Shown piece after piece: positions 36,938-43,779 of a stretch of DNA of 64,000 bases. A program made the translations under genes and the position numbers. Position 1 is the stretch's first letter; every line of letters begins with the position of its first letter. Location of the stretch: positions 32,636,373 to 32,700,372 of the forward strand of contig OX328123.1 of assembly GCA_946811695.1 (NCBI GenBank), in the 5' to 3' direction. The DNA is from Gonocerus acuteangulatus. Lineage: Eukaryota > Arthropoda > Insecta > Hemiptera > Coreidae. A model generated the notes under the pieces. It was not told the origin of the DNA and did no database searches. It saw nothing but the letters and a program-made list of their open reading frames with translations.

Positions 36938-39900
36938 TGGGTGCTTCAAAAAATGTATACACTTTTTAAAGTATCGTAGTTTTCCCACTCTACAAGGCTA
37001 ATGTTATATTTCTTCGCCAGGTGGCAGCAGTAAAACTGAAGTTTATTGTCCTCAAAACCGATTTCTTTCAAATTTTGTACAATAACGTATTTTGATGCAC
37101 TAAACACGAATCCGTTAAAAAAAAAGTTTGCATTCAACTAGGAAAGAAGTTATTAAGCACTAAAGTTCACTGTTATGGGGGTTATAAAAAAGTAGGCGTA
37201 AACAGCATATTTTTAAACACGCGCAGCGCAGACATGTAACATTGGGAAACAGAGAACTCACATTTGAAATGTTCATAAACCATTTATTCTAAAATATTGT
37301 CAATTTTAAGGGCATCCTCATCCCTGGGTTTTGATATCTTCTTGAGCGAGCGTAGCGGGAGGAAACGCATAGCATGTATGCCTAAAAGTCGTCCTAGACA
37401 TTCTTCTTATCTTCCTAGACATCCTTCTTAGCTTTCTTCTTCTTCTTGAGACGCAATGTTCGGTGTACACAAATCCCCAATCCCACAGAAAAATGCCTTT
37501 AAGCGCTCTTCATATTTATGAGCACGTTTGAAGAGAATAATAAATTCGTACAACTTTATTGCTATTTTTTTTTATAAAATAAGAGTATGTTGACAATTAA
37601 AGTTCAGCAGGTGCGGATTAGAACGAACTAATCATTATCAAGGCATTAGCTAATTATTTAGGGATTTCTGTTATATAATACTTTTCATGAACGAAACAAG
37701 AAATGTGAAGAGTGTTTCATTATTTTAAAAAAATGGTTGTGAATAAATAACTGCTGGTGAATTTAAATAATTGATGGTAAATTTCAATTAAACTTCTTTA
37801 ATACGAACTTTTCCATACGCGCGCATGCACATGTTGACAAATTTAGTTGTTTACATTAGCTCTCATAACCCCCATAACAGTGAACTTTAGTGCTTAATAA
37901 CTTCTTTCCTTGTTGAATGCGAACTTTTTTTTTAACGGATTCGTGTTTAGTGCATCAAAATACGTTATCGTACAAAATTTGAAAGAAATCGGTTTTGAGG
38001 ACGCTAAACTTCAGTTTTACCTAACTTTAAGTATGGCTAAAGAGCTGCCACACTTAACGTGTTAAGGAATAGCAAAGTTACTGTACAGTGGAAATATAAG
38101 GGCCATCTCCAATTTTATTTTTAATATTTGACTCAGCAGAAATAATTTATAAATAAAATACAAAAATAATATTTGAATAATTAGATAAGATTTTTTTTTT
38201 TTCCTCCTTTGTTATTTATTACTTCTTCGGCATTATATCCCACTCGTTTACAATGTATCCCACCTCTGAGTTACAAACTCCTGCTTGCTGCTGGAATCCT
38301 GCTAACAAGCTACTGAAGGAAAAATACGCCTTGCATCATATACTTGCATGTTAACCCTTTAAGGGACAGAGATGGCTTAAGCCGTTGTTAGTTCAAAAAT
38401 TCGTTCGCGGCACTGATTCCAGTAGCTTATGTTCTAATTGATATCCTCGACCTGTTAACACTTTTTACAACCCTTCCAACCCCTTGGCAGCCCACATACA
38501 TAGCGGTACTTTGTTGTCTTACGGCACCTAGCGTACCCAAACTCGCCTAACCCTCTCAAGCGTTATCAGTGATTTTTTTCCACTGTAACATATCTACCTT
38601 GAACAGTTAAATGTACGTAAAAAATTCATATACCTATATGAAATACTATTGCTCGTTACTTTATCTTTCTGGAATATGTCGCTAGGATTTTATTGATAAG
38701 TGTTTAGACGAAAGTATGGGTTCTGTGCTGTAGTGAGACAGGATATACATTAAATATTGGAAGAGCAAGAAACCACATCCTAAATTAGGCCTAGGAGAAC
38801 GGACTGTTTTTATCACAGTTTATTTATTTCCTTACTGCATTATGTAATTATAAATGTCTCAAAGAGTAAAAATATTTCTTCGCAAATTTTAATTTGAGTA
38901 AACAGGCTAATGATCCAATTTAATAGAAATTCAGAAAATAAGTAAGCAAAGAATCCAGAGGACAAGGCAAATAACACAATAAGAAATCCCATTATAAGCG
39001 CGAAAGATCGTGGCCGTAACGTGGGAAAAGCATAGACCTGTGTCAAGCGGGGTTGCATTCAAGTACACATTACATAGACCCTTAAAGCACACAAACGGCT
39101 CAGGCTGTGTAAAAAAAATAAAATAAAAAAGTTTGATTTTGCAATAAATGGGCTATGGGCTGTGTTTTAGCAACCAAAAGGAGTAATTTTTTTGCATGAC
39201 TTGATTTTTAATTTGTTCTCCGATTCTGCGCCTTAAAGGGTTAAGAAGTTAAATCTGTAAGGCTTAATATCTAAAATGCAACCCTCGCTTGGAGGGTCAT
39301 ATCTTTTTCCTATGCACAGAGGACACTTTGATTAACATTTACGGCTCGGGTACACAGAAGAACATGATCTCCGACCGAGGGTGGGAGGCGATCTACGTGT
39401 ATTAAACAGGATTTCATTAGCTCCGTCAAACAAAACACGAGCTGTTGATGCGAGCTTGTCTTTATCGCGCGATCAGTGTTAAAATTATTCAAGAAACTGA
39501 ATCCTTTATTGAAAATATTTGAAAAAAATTGTATTTTTGATCTCTGAATGATAGCACACAGGAAAAGTTGTTTATTTCAGTTAATTACTCGAATAACAAG
39601 ATTATAGTATAAAATAAATAAATTATGAGTTTTAGGGGGTTAGGTTTAAACGAAGATTTGTGTGACTGTCCTATTAACACATTAGCCGCCATTAAACTTT
39701 TTGAAAAATGTTTCTTCTATTCATTTATTTATTTATTTTTTTTTGTTAAATTTAAAATTATTTCAATGTTTTAGGGAAAGAAAATGTTGTTTTATGTACT
39801 TATGCAAGAGATATTCATTGACCAGTCACTGCACAGCAGTATAATACGAAGAATTTGTGCCCGGATTTGTGCAATGATGTATAATTGGGTTAAGAAAGGT

Positions 39901-40322
39901 CCGTTTTGCTGGTAACGGGTGACCCCCATGGCCTAATGAAATATATCACTGCCGGTCACGGGTGACCCCCATGGCTTTTAACGTGTTAACCATTTTTAAG
40001 GTTATAGTTCAGGAAGTAAGAAAACAACAATCGTTGCATTAAGTAATAGAAAGTCCTTCTACAAACCAACATACATGGTCTTATTGGCCTTTAATTACAA
40101 TCGATATGTTAGCTTAAATTGGTTTAAAACACAAAATAAAAAACAATGAAAGATTTGAAAGTGACGTTTTTTGTTTTTTTTTATAGAGGGTTTGTAATCT
40201 ATTCGCTTGCCATTGGGTACTTTTCTTAAATACCATTATTGTAGTTTTGTTTTACATGATTCTAGTTATTTTATGGAAATATTATCTAAAAGTGGCTCTT
40301 TTTTTTCCTGTTGCAGAAGTAA
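15370..40322 (+). CDS. Nlp: Nucleoplasmin-like histone chaperone (whole gene, 6 coding exons)
   Basis: Joining 15370-15391, 21591-21706, 21849-22068, 32750-32850, 33817-33891 and 40317-40322 gives an uninterrupted 179-aa frame (540 nt with stop); all junctions are AG/GT with matching phases. The N-terminus MTEDYFWG followed by residues ~9-120 is the nucleoplasmin core beta-barrel, with recognisable QIVLGAEAKDGDVNVVEVEA, PIAVMRGG and VTFHLTKGSGPVHLLGNHTI. This fold forms pentamers that store and deposit histones. Residues 126-147 are an almost pure Asp/Glu tract, the histone-binding A2-type tail. Residues 154-178 are basic (EEKKRKLSQ, KNKGKKMKG), a probable nuclear localisation signal. Length fits insect Nlp proteins. 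Introns are very long (6.2, 10.7 and 6.4 kb) and transposon-filled, and the third contains five snoRNA copies. Identification is from family knowledge; no search was run. Confidence 0.95.
15392..18250. other. Nlp intron 1, first part: no gene
   Basis: AT-rich. Around 16846-17110 are diverged CCATGTCAAACGATCGAATA sequences also seen at 5536. Around 17380-17530 is a diverged copy of the (TA)n-linked repeat family (AAGTTCGATAACCAGCAAAA). Nothing else was recognised. Confidence 0.5.
18257..18424. mobile_element. Short inverted-ended element, Harbinger-like
   Basis: Begins AAGGCTAGTACACACTGGGA and ends with an imperfect inverted counterpart (AACATTACCAGTGTGGACG). TGTTGCGCAACA-type palindromes are inside. 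The same start occurs at 45435. It is preceded by TTA, the usual PIF/Harbinger target, but the right-hand duplication is not clear. Confidence 0.45.
18665..18864. mobile_element. hAT-type MITE (GGGCGTATATA family), second copy
   Basis: Starts CATGGGTGTATGTAAG and ends CTATATAAGCTCCTG. Flanked by CATATTAT (18657-18664) and CCTATTAT (18865-18872), a 7/8 duplication. It carries the C-run block near its right end and matches the interior of the copy at ~62090-62306 (AAGATCACTTAGTT, TTGTTAGTATTCCATACC). Confidence 0.75.
18960..19090 (+). repeat. Repeat paired with inverted copy at 45745-45875
   Basis: A ~110-bp block (GGAAATTCTAAAAGT ... TTTACGGTAGGAGAAATT) reappears inverted at about 45745-45875. 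Both copies lie a few hundred bases from AAGGCTAGTACACACTG termini, so they are probably parts of one element family. The short reading frame here (from 18969) has no recognised domain. Confidence 0.55.
20547..20719. mobile_element. PIF/Harbinger-type MITE
   Basis: The terminal inverted repeats GGGTGGGTTTCCACTAGGAT and (right, reversed) GGCTGCGTTTACACTAGGAA extend through GTTATTGCAGGATATTT. They are flanked by TTA on both sides (20544-20546, 20720-20722), the 3-bp target typical of PIF/Harbinger. Confidence 0.75.
21591..21706 (+). CDS. Nlp: Nlp coding exon 2
   Basis: Acceptor ACACAG and donor GTAACA, phase 1 in and phase 0 out. It encodes residues 8-46, including LTLDSNKKKEVWDPD and HTLLVKQ, the first strands of the nucleoplasmin core. 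Confidence 0.93.
21849..22068 (+). CDS. Nlp: Nlp coding exon 3
   Basis: Acceptor TTTTCAG and donor GTAAGT, phase 0 in and phase 1 out. It encodes residues 47-119 plus the first base of Thr120. It carries most of the core, including the KGSGPVHLLGNH strand that is the strongest family signature. Confidence 0.95.
22117..22160. repeat. TG/TA microsatellite
   Basis: (TG)n passing into (TA)n directly downstream of Nlp exon 3. Confidence 0.9.
22811..23020 (+). pseudogene. hAT transposase C-terminal dimerisation domain fragment
   Basis: The frame reads NWWKSSSVLKYCIS ... SAGVERMFSTLVVLHNQMRN, the hAT dimerisation-domain pattern (WW, then S-A-x-x-E-R-x-F-S, then R-N). It starts without an ATG and runs into a T-tract, so only about 70 codons remain. 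The catalytic region is absent from the 3.2-kb element. Confidence 0.8.
23109..23807. mobile_element. Mariner-derived foldback with TA target duplication
   Basis: Two 320-bp arms (23109-23428 and 23488-23807) are inverted copies about the exact centre 23458; outer ends and inner ends give the same coordinate sum. The spacer is 59 bp with a ~19-bp direct repeat (GACAGAAATTTGAAAAATT). Both outer ends are CCAGGTCATTCAAAAAGTCC and both are flanked by TA (23107-23108, 23808-23809). Each arm carries the same transposase 3' end, so the element is two mariner tails fused head to head. Confidence 0.9.
23479..23733 (+). pseudogene. Mariner transposase C-terminus (right arm; mirror copy in left arm)
   Basis: Encodes HPPYSPDLSPTDYHLFRDL, containing the third catalytic aspartate context of mariner transposases, through WALPSRWEKVTDCNGGYFD to the stop. 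The mirror copy occupies 23183-23436 on the minus strand and differs by only a few residues. The first two catalytic aspartates are missing, so neither is functional. Confidence 0.9.
23820..25560. other. hAT interior, no coding recognised
   Basis: AT-rich hAT body. A stretch at 24454-24480 (CAGGGTATCACAAAAATAAT) looks like another transposon terminus, but no partner end was found. Confidence 0.4.
25839..25923 (+). ncRNA. Box C/D snoRNA copy 1, 18S guide (U16/snR87-like)
   Basis: The terminal stem CTACAGC / GCTGTAG encloses a C box (GTGATGC), a D' box CTGA at 25876-25879, a C'-like TGTTGAC and a D box CTGA at 25913-25916. The 13 nt TGGGTAATTTGCG before D' are the exact complement of the universally conserved 18S segment CGCAAATTACCCA. 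By the D'+5 rule the target is the first A after CGC, the site known to be methylated by the U16/snR87 family. It lies inside Nlp intron 3, sense strand, as expected for an intron-processed snoRNA. It is nearly identical to copy 4 over its whole length. Confidence 0.85.
26440..26473 (-). ncRNA. Hammerhead-ribozyme-like motif (left arm)
   Basis: The minus strand reads CTGAGGA, then a stem GTGGC/GCCAC with loop, then GAAAC, then GTGTA. This matches the hammerhead core CUGANGA ... GAAA ... UH, with GUA as cleavage triplet and a 2-bp stem III. Stem I is CCC/GGG. One unpaired G lies between CUGAGGA and stem II. Confidence 0.55.
26549..26582 (+). ncRNA. Hammerhead-like motif, core-mutated (right arm)
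   Basis: Same layout as its mirror partner, but the invariant G of GAAA is A (AAAAC), which should abolish cleavage. Confidence 0.5.
27086..27279 (-). mobile_element. tRNA-headed SINE (family S1) with 13-bp target duplication
   Basis: The minus strand starts GGGGTCTCCCGTGGTCTAGT (A-box region), has GGGTTCGATCCCC (B-box), ends GGCGCTAATGGCC ... GATGCGCCGTAAAA and then a ~27-nt A-tail. The flanks TGCATTCGTAATT (27073-27085 and 27280-27292) are identical. It is inserted in element X. Confidence 0.92.
27609..27866. repeat. Near-perfect 258-bp palindrome with 7-nt loop
   Basis: Every position from 27609 to 27866 checked pairs about centre 27737.5; the loop is AAGGGAA at 27735-27741. Weaker similarity continues outward (CTTTTCGTCAC versus CGTCGCTGGG flanks). 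Both strands have an open frame through the whole palindrome, but the peptide is unrecognised. It is less AT-rich than its surroundings. Confidence 0.9.
28150..28424. other. Intron DNA, nothing recognised
   Basis: Sequence between element X and the second snoRNA copy; no structure was noted. Confidence 0.4.
28426..28505 (+). ncRNA. Box C/D snoRNA copy 2, degenerate C box
   Basis: Stem GCAGC/GCTGC, guide TGGGTAATTTGCG before D' CTGA, C' TGTTGAC, D box CTGA at 28497-28500. The C box is degraded (TGAGATG), so this copy may be inactive, yet its 13-nt guide is unchanged. Confidence 0.7.
29136..29217 (+). ncRNA. Box C/D snoRNA copy 3
   Basis: Stem TGCAGC/GCTGCA, C box ATGATGT, guide TGGGTAATTTGCG followed by D' CTGA, C' TGTTGAC, D box CTGA at 29208-29211. 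It diverges from copy 1 at many positions outside boxes and guide, and the stem keeps pairing through compensatory differences (CTACAGC/GCTGTAG versus TGCAGC/GCTGCA). Confidence 0.82.
29356..29400. repeat. TG/TA microsatellite next to snoRNA copy 4
   Basis: (TG)n passes into (TA)n, then ATAGTATAGTATAGTTACAC leading into the snoRNA. Confidence 0.85.
29409..29493 (+). ncRNA. Box C/D snoRNA copy 4 (near-identical to copy 1)
   Basis: Same 85-nt sequence as copy 1, with CTACAGC/GCTGTAG stem, C box GTGATGC, D' and D boxes and the 18S guide. Identity extends about 8 bp upstream (TTACACTA) and stops soon after the stem, so the duplication is recent and tightly bounded. Confidence 0.85.
29876..31022 (-). 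mobile_element. Penelope-like element 3' part, left arm of inverted pair
   Basis: The minus-strand copy of a PLE tail forms an inverted repeat with 31145-32209; the outer ends are ATAAGTAAAGATGGAATGG and its complement. It includes a GIY-YIG endonuclease fragment and a hammerhead motif. The left copy reaches about 120 bp further upstream in the element than the right one (spacer 31023-31144). Confidence 0.88.
29952..29985 (-). ncRNA. Hammerhead ribozyme motif of PLE (left arm)
   Basis: The minus strand reads CTGACGA, a 6-bp stem GGCTAC/GTAGCC with a 6-nt loop, GAAAC, then GTC. Core bases match the hammerhead consensus. ACGT forms the 2-bp self-complementary stem III seen in PLE hammerheads that act as dimers. 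One extra A precedes stem II. Confidence 0.75.
30678..31190 (-). pseudogene. PLE C-terminal region with GIY-YIG endonuclease motif
   Basis: The frame contains SLSHASFHYKNINIASDILA, then TRCVYQVPCQTPSCNGVYIG ETINDIHSHLTQHKRT. C-V-Y-x-V-P-C with V-Y-I-G-E-T and the downstream H-x-x-x-H-K-R is the N-terminal half of the PLE GIY-YIG nuclease. The frame breaks right after HKRT because of a small local rearrangement, and no reverse transcriptase remains. Confidence 0.82.
31254..31664 (+). pseudogene. PLE GIY-YIG endonuclease fragment (right arm)
   Basis: 136 codons: the same CVYQVPC ... VYIGETINDIHSHLTQHKRT as the left arm, but the frame continues through ITNKEIDKSALAKHTITQKH to a stop at 31664. 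The KSALAKH(x)nH element is the usual second half of PLE GIY-YIG domains. The reverse transcriptase is missing. Confidence 0.82.
32100..32133 (+). ncRNA. Hammerhead ribozyme motif of PLE (right arm)
   Basis: Identical to the left-arm motif: CTGACGA, stem GGCTAC/GTAGCC, GAAAC, GTC, with predicted cleavage after C32133. Stem I pairing between TTTTAG and CGAAA is imperfect (about four of five pairs). Confidence 0.75.
32347..32434 (+). ncRNA. Box C/D snoRNA copy 5
   Basis: Stem CTACAGC/GCTGTAG, C box ATGATGC, guide TGGGTAATTTGCG then D' CTGA, C' TGTTGAC, D box CTGA at 32424-32427. It lies about 315 nt upstream of the exon 4 acceptor. Its downstream flank (TTAAGTTCTTTT) resembles that of copy 4. 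Confidence 0.85.
32750..32850 (+). CDS. Nlp: Nlp coding exon 4 (acidic tract)
   Basis: Acceptor CCAACAG and donor GTTCGT, phase 1 in and phase 0 out. It encodes residues 120-153. Residues 126-147 consist of Asp/Glu with a few Leu (GDDDEDEDLEDELDEED...), the polyacidic histone-binding segment. Confidence 0.93.
32974..33150 (+). mobile_element. 5S-headed SINE, diverged copy
   Basis: The plus strand has a 5S-like head (GGCCATAGCTGCGTTGAATC, GATCACCGC, GTTGGGCGTGGCCAGTAC), then AAAAGGGTGGCAACCTATAG, then CCTGGCGTTAATGGC. The A-tail is lost. It lies in the short intron between Nlp exons 4 and 5. Confidence 0.75.
33240..33294. repeat. (TA)n microsatellite
   Basis: Uninterrupted (TA)n. Preceded by TTAACTCCAAATGTAACCAA and followed at 33541 by GTCGGCACTTCCGGATTG, both from the (TA)n-linked repeat family. 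The segment also contains an inverted AAGAAGTGAAAAATA pair. Confidence 0.9.
33817..33891 (+). CDS. Nlp: Nlp coding exon 5 (basic tail)
   Basis: Acceptor TTTTTTCAG and donor GTAAGT, phase 0 on both sides. It encodes residues 154-178, lysine-rich with KKRK and KNKGKKMK, a likely nuclear localisation signal. Confidence 0.92.
34262..34648 (+). pseudogene. Mariner transposase N-terminal half
   Basis: Encodes the paired helix-turn-helix of mariner with GSVNERTVQRWLKKCRDGDF, the linker EDKEGHGRPSSLD, then KLTVHYHLKSIRKVKK and the mariner-specific WVPH. The frame then shifts. Degraded catalytic-core pieces (FLHDKPGY, corresponding to LHDNARPH) follow on shifting frames, and the C-terminus is recovered at 34881-35111. 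Confidence 0.88.
34881..35111 (+). pseudogene. Mariner transposase C-terminal fragment
   Basis: Contains FRHLNHYLQHKIYMDQAELE ... FINSKNTEYYLDGIKKLPTR and ends MGDYFD, the standard mariner C-terminus. The third catalytic Asp region upstream is scrambled by frameshift. Confidence 0.85.
35492..36088. mobile_element. hAT-type MITE rich in GGCTCG motifs, perfect 8-bp duplication
   Basis: Ends TAGTGTTGTAAAAGAGCGCG / CGCTATTAACAACACTA (inverted TAGTGTTG...). Flanked by identical CTTATACC (35484-35491, 36089-36096). The two outer thirds are filled with imperfect GGCTCGA / AAGGCTC repeats in both orientations. It lies in Nlp intron 5. Confidence 0.85.
36480..36935 (-). repeat. (TA)n-linked repeat family copy plus microsatellite
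   Basis: ~420 bp that is the reverse complement of 54040-54450. Shared blocks are TTAACTCCAAACGTAACCAA, CTTGAAAATGGTTTCATTCA, GGTTAACGAACTTGACCTTT and ACCAAATTTCATCAAAATCG. In both places the family ends at a (TA)n run, here 36900-36935. Confidence 0.8.
36938..38050. mobile_element. Tc1/mariner-like inverted element, decayed
   Basis: The left end CTGGGTGCTTCAAAAAATGT looks like a Tc1/mariner terminus. Bases ~36985-37180 and ~37860-38025 are inverted copies (AAACACGAATCCGTTAAAAA, AACAGTGAACTTTAGTGCTT), so this is another foldback. No transposase was recognised. Confidence 0.6.
38355..39240. mobile_element. piggyBac-type element, TTAA-flanked
   Basis: TTAA at 38351-38354 and 39241-39244 bracket inverted ends CCCTTTAAGG and CCTTAAAGGG, the CCCT/TTAA hallmark of piggyBac. 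No transposase motif was found in 886 bp. Confidence 0.7.
39678..39985. mobile_element. piggyBac-type MITE, TTAA-flanked
   Basis: TTAA at 39674-39677 and 39986-39989. Ends CACATTAGCC and (right, reversed) CACGTTAAAAGCC. It contains a direct repeat CGGGTGACCCCCATGGC near the right end. Confidence 0.6.
40317..40322 (+). CDS. Nlp: Nlp last coding exon: one lysine codon and stop
   Basis: Acceptor CTGTTGCAG, then AAG TAA in phase 0 after exon 5, so only Lys179 and the stop are in this exon and the rest is 3' UTR. The strong acceptor, correct phase and polyadenylation signal 86 nt downstream support it. An alternative unseen penultimate exon cannot be excluded. Confidence 0.75.
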   Translation, partial: K

Positions 40323-40407
40323 AGCGAGAAGTTCCCATCGACCTGAAGCTATACTTTAAACTGTTTTTGTTTTATTTAGAAATGTGACGAATGAGTGTAT
40401 TGAACCA

Positions 40408-40413
40408 AATAAA
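40408..40413 (+). terminator. Nlp polyadenylation signal
   Basis: AATAAA 86 nt after the stop codon, followed by TTTTATGCATTGTG, a plausible GU/U-rich downstream element. Confidence 0.7.
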
Positions 40414-40439
40414 CCTACCTTTTATGCATTGTGAAGGTG

Positions 40440-41570
40440 TAGCCACATCTTTTATTTTGGGCGTCACCAAGGGAGTAGTTTGCTAACACTGATGAGCATC
40501 TACTAGCCTGGCCCCTGAGCTATTTTTCATCAAACATTCTCTTAAAAGGATACTTTTATTTTGTACTTTCATTAATACGATGATTTCTTTTTAAAAATTT
40601 ACTCTTTTAAATAAATAGAATGACTATTCACTCTAGTGTACCTTTTTATGTAAATTGTTTGTATATTTGTGAAATGTGAAGTATTAGACACAATTTGGTA
40701 AGAGTGATGTTGCGAAAGTTGTTTTGTTCACCAGAATTGCTATGTGTACTTTTTTCTTAATACATGTTCTTTCCCTTTGTAATATTGAGTTTTTTATTTT
40801 ATGTACCCTTACCCTCTCGTAGAAAGAATTATTCATTTAACAGAATGACACCTGCTCATTCATGCCTCTTCCTCGCCTTGTTTTCAATAGCTATCATCTT
40901 CCTTTTACTATCTCAAATGATGGCAATTTAGGTGACAAACAATTTCATAGAGGTGGACCTTTGAAACTCAAACCTGAATTTGTTTACTCACATTAGCCAG
41001 CCATAGACAAGCATTCTTTCCTGCAGGAATGATAAATCCACACGGAAAGAACGCATGTGTATGGATAAGATAGGAAAGCGTGCCGGTTGGGTCATCCCTT
41101 CAGTCGGCTCACTTTGGTATTATCCGTTTAGTTTTCCTCTCGTTAGTAGGCGCTTGTCTTTCCTCTCAGATTCCGCTGTATCCTGCAGGATTGCGTATCA
41201 CTCCTTACTTCTTAGCTATCAGCTTTTTAACTTTGCTTATAGCTATGGAGACACTGCATGAACTATTTCTATGGCTCTAAATCTTATATATAGCAACATA
41301 TTTCCATTCACAATTGAATGCTGAACAAATTTAAAAAAAATTAACTCCCTATCATTAAAATTAACCCTTTCATGCATGATGTTTTCTTTTCGCATAAAAA
41401 AAATCTGAGAGGTAGAAATAGGCCTCAGGATAACAAGAAAAATACAGAATAAAAATTCATCGATTTTTTTTTTTTTTTTTTTTTTTCCGAGAAATTTATG
41501 AAAAACTGATAGATGCCTGTAGGCATCATTATGCGTAGAGGGAGGAATGTTTTTGTGAATGAACATGTTA
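40440..41570. other. Intergenic, small inverted-end fragments
   Basis: Bases 41004-41064 carry CCATAGACAAGCATTCTTTC and an inverted GGAAAGAACGCATGTGTATGG, related to the MITE at 44909-45159. TTAA plus CCCTTTCATGCATGATG at 41361 looks like a lone piggyBac-type end. No gene was seen. Confidence 0.45.
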
Positions 41571-41573
41571 GTC

Positions 41574-43225
41574 AGTCCAGGCAACGAACAGTTATAGATG
41601 GAAATTTTTGGAACACAAGTTTTGACTTCGTAACTTTGTTTCGGCTGGATAGGAGGTGAACATATCTAAAGTCCTCGCCCGTAGTCTTTGTGCCGGAGGG
41701 AGGGGGGTTTAGAAGGTCCCATTTTTCGGGTTTTCATTTATATCTCGGAAACCCTGCCTCCTAGCGACATGACTATTCTATAACAAAATGAAAGCGTATT
41801 AAATTTCCTACAAGTTCTATTCAATAAGTTTTCGAAATATCCGCTCTTGAAAGTCTGCCATTTTGGGGAAAAACACTTTTGCCGCATATTTTTTCCCCGT
41901 TTTGACCGGATATCTCTTCAACTCAACGATGAACCCAAAAAATAAATAACAGTTATAGGGTTGTAGAGTATTGCATTCCCTTCAGTAATATATATTACTT
42001 TGCTATTTTATGTATTTTCCTTCAAATGTAAAAATAATTTCAGTGTTCATCGTGAAGTCTGAAATTTAGCGACTAATAGTTCAGGCAACTAAGAGTTATA
42101 GATGGAAATGTTTTGAACACAATTTTTAACTTCATAACTTTGTTTCGGCCTCCGCACGTAGCCTTTGTGCTGTGGGGAGGAGGGGGGGTTTAGAAGGTCC
42201 AATTTTTCGGGTTAACACTTATATCTCGGAAACCCTGCGTCATGACCATACTATAACAAATTAAAGCTGATTAAATATGCTACAAGTTCAACTCAATAAG
42301 GTTTTTCGAGATATCTTTAGTTTTTGAAATATCCGCTCTTGAATGTCTGTCATTTTGGGGAAAAACACACTTTTTGCTCATTTTGACCGGATAACTCTTT
42401 AACGATAAACCCAAAAAATAAATGCCGTTTATAGGGTTGTAGAGCATTACATCCCCTTCAATAATATATATTACTTTACTATTTTATGTATTTTCTTTTA
42501 AACGTTAAAACAGTTTTAGTGTTCATCGTAATCTCTGGCAACAACTGTCGACCAATGAACCTTTCAATTTCTCACCATTTCCAGTCAATGTATTGTCCAA
42601 AATATACTCCATTATGTAAATATACTGAGTACTGGACGTATAAATAGCACAAAATATATAATTTTGGGCCCACTGACCAGTTATTCACACTCAATTAGGT
42701 AAGATCTTAGTTATTCTATATTGGCAATGGTTTTGGTAAGACCATGTGAGTGCGTATATAACGTTTGAAAGAAAATACATAAAATAGTAAAGTAATATAT
42801 ATTATTGAAGCGAATGGAATGCTCTACAACCCTATAGCTGACATTTATTTTTTGTGTTCATCGTTGAAGAGATATCCGGTCGAGAATAAAAATAAGTGTG
42901 TTTTTTCCCAAAATGACAGACATTCAAGAGCAAATATTTCGAAAACTAAAGATATCTCGAAAAACTTTATTGAGTTGAACTTGTACCATATTTAATCAGC
43001 TTTCATTTGTTATAGAATAGTCATGTCGCTAGGACTCAGGGTTTCCGAGATATAAGTGAAAACCCGAAAAACGGGACCTCTCTCTCCCCCCGGCACAAAG
43101 GCTACGGGTGAGGAGTTTTGATATGTTCACCTCCTATCCATCCCAAACAAAGTTATGGAGTTAAAAATTGTGTTCCAAAAATTTCCACCTATAGCTGTTT
43201 TTAAGTATTCGTTCCCTGGACTGGT
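41574..43225. mobile_element. Three-module foldback element
   Basis: Three related ~450-bp modules: 41574-42060 (+), 42080-42540 (+) and ~42715-43225 (-). Shared blocks are GGAAATTTTTGGAACACA, AACTTTGTTTCGGC, TATATCTCGGAAACCCTG, AAATGACAGACATTCAAGAG and CCTATAGCTGACATTTATTT-like segments. The outer ends CAGTCCAGGCAACGAACAG and CGTTCCCTGGACTGG are inverted. No coding was seen. Confidence 0.75.
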
Positions 43226-43252
43226 ATAAGCATTCACATTTATTTATTTATA

Positions 43253-43390
43253 AATATGGCACAGGTCGAAATAATAGTACTCCATTTTATGTACTATTTT
43301 ATTTTTGGCACGCCCTACATGTTTCGTGGCCTTTATGCCACCTCCTCAGGGGCCACTAAATCCCCATGTGTGGTTAGCTCGCCACCCATA
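43253..43390 (-). repeat. Single-arm relative of the 26366-26656 foldback
   Basis: Shares ATAATAGTACTCCA, CGCCCTACA, GTTTCGTGGCCTTTATGCCA, CCTCCTCAGGGGCC and GGTTAGCTCGCCACCCATAC with that element. It is directly next to the right end of the three-module foldback. Confidence 0.8.
43316..43349 (-). ncRNA. Hammerhead-ribozyme-like motif, best copy of this type
   Basis: The minus strand reads CTGAGGA, stem GTGGC/GCCAC with loop, GAAAC, ATGTA. All conserved core bases are present. Stem III is the 3-bp self-complementary ACAUGU and the cleavage triplet is GUA. Stem I pairs GCCC with GGGC. One extra G precedes stem II, as in the other hammerhead-like motifs of this window. Confidence 0.65.
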
Positions 43391-43497
43391 CTCACATTTA
43401 TTGAAACATATAAAGAATTTATGAGTTAAAGTTAAAAAGAACTCTCTTCTCTTTTCATCAAAATCACAATTTGTAATCCTTGAAACACGATTTGCCT

Positions 43498-43737
43498 TTA
43501 GTTAAAACACAAATAAAGTTCACATTTATCACAGTAACCACAAGTTTGGTTCTTGCAGTTTTCCATCCTGCTTCTCATCTTCTGAGAAACATCAGGCAGT
43601 ACATCCTCAAACAAATCATTCAAATCTAAGAAGGGATCATTCAAATCGTCGCCATTTACCTCTAAAACATTTGCTGAAAATACGCGAAGGTTCAGAAAGA
43701 ACATTGCCATCGGCATCTTCATCATTCTCACTATCAT
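43498..43737 (-). pseudogene. Possible piggyBac transposase C-terminal cysteine-rich fragment
   Basis: The minus-strand frame ends MENCKNQTCGYCDKCELYLC. The spaced cysteines (C, C-x2-C-x2-C, C) just before a stop resemble the cysteine-rich C-terminal module of piggyBac transposases. Upstream acidic residues (LNDPFLDLNDLFEDVLPDV) precede it. No DDE core was recognised, so the assignment is tentative. Confidence 0.4.
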
Positions 43738-43779
43738 CTGGTGCTGTGATTATATGAAAAATCTGTTTCTCCTCTCCCC

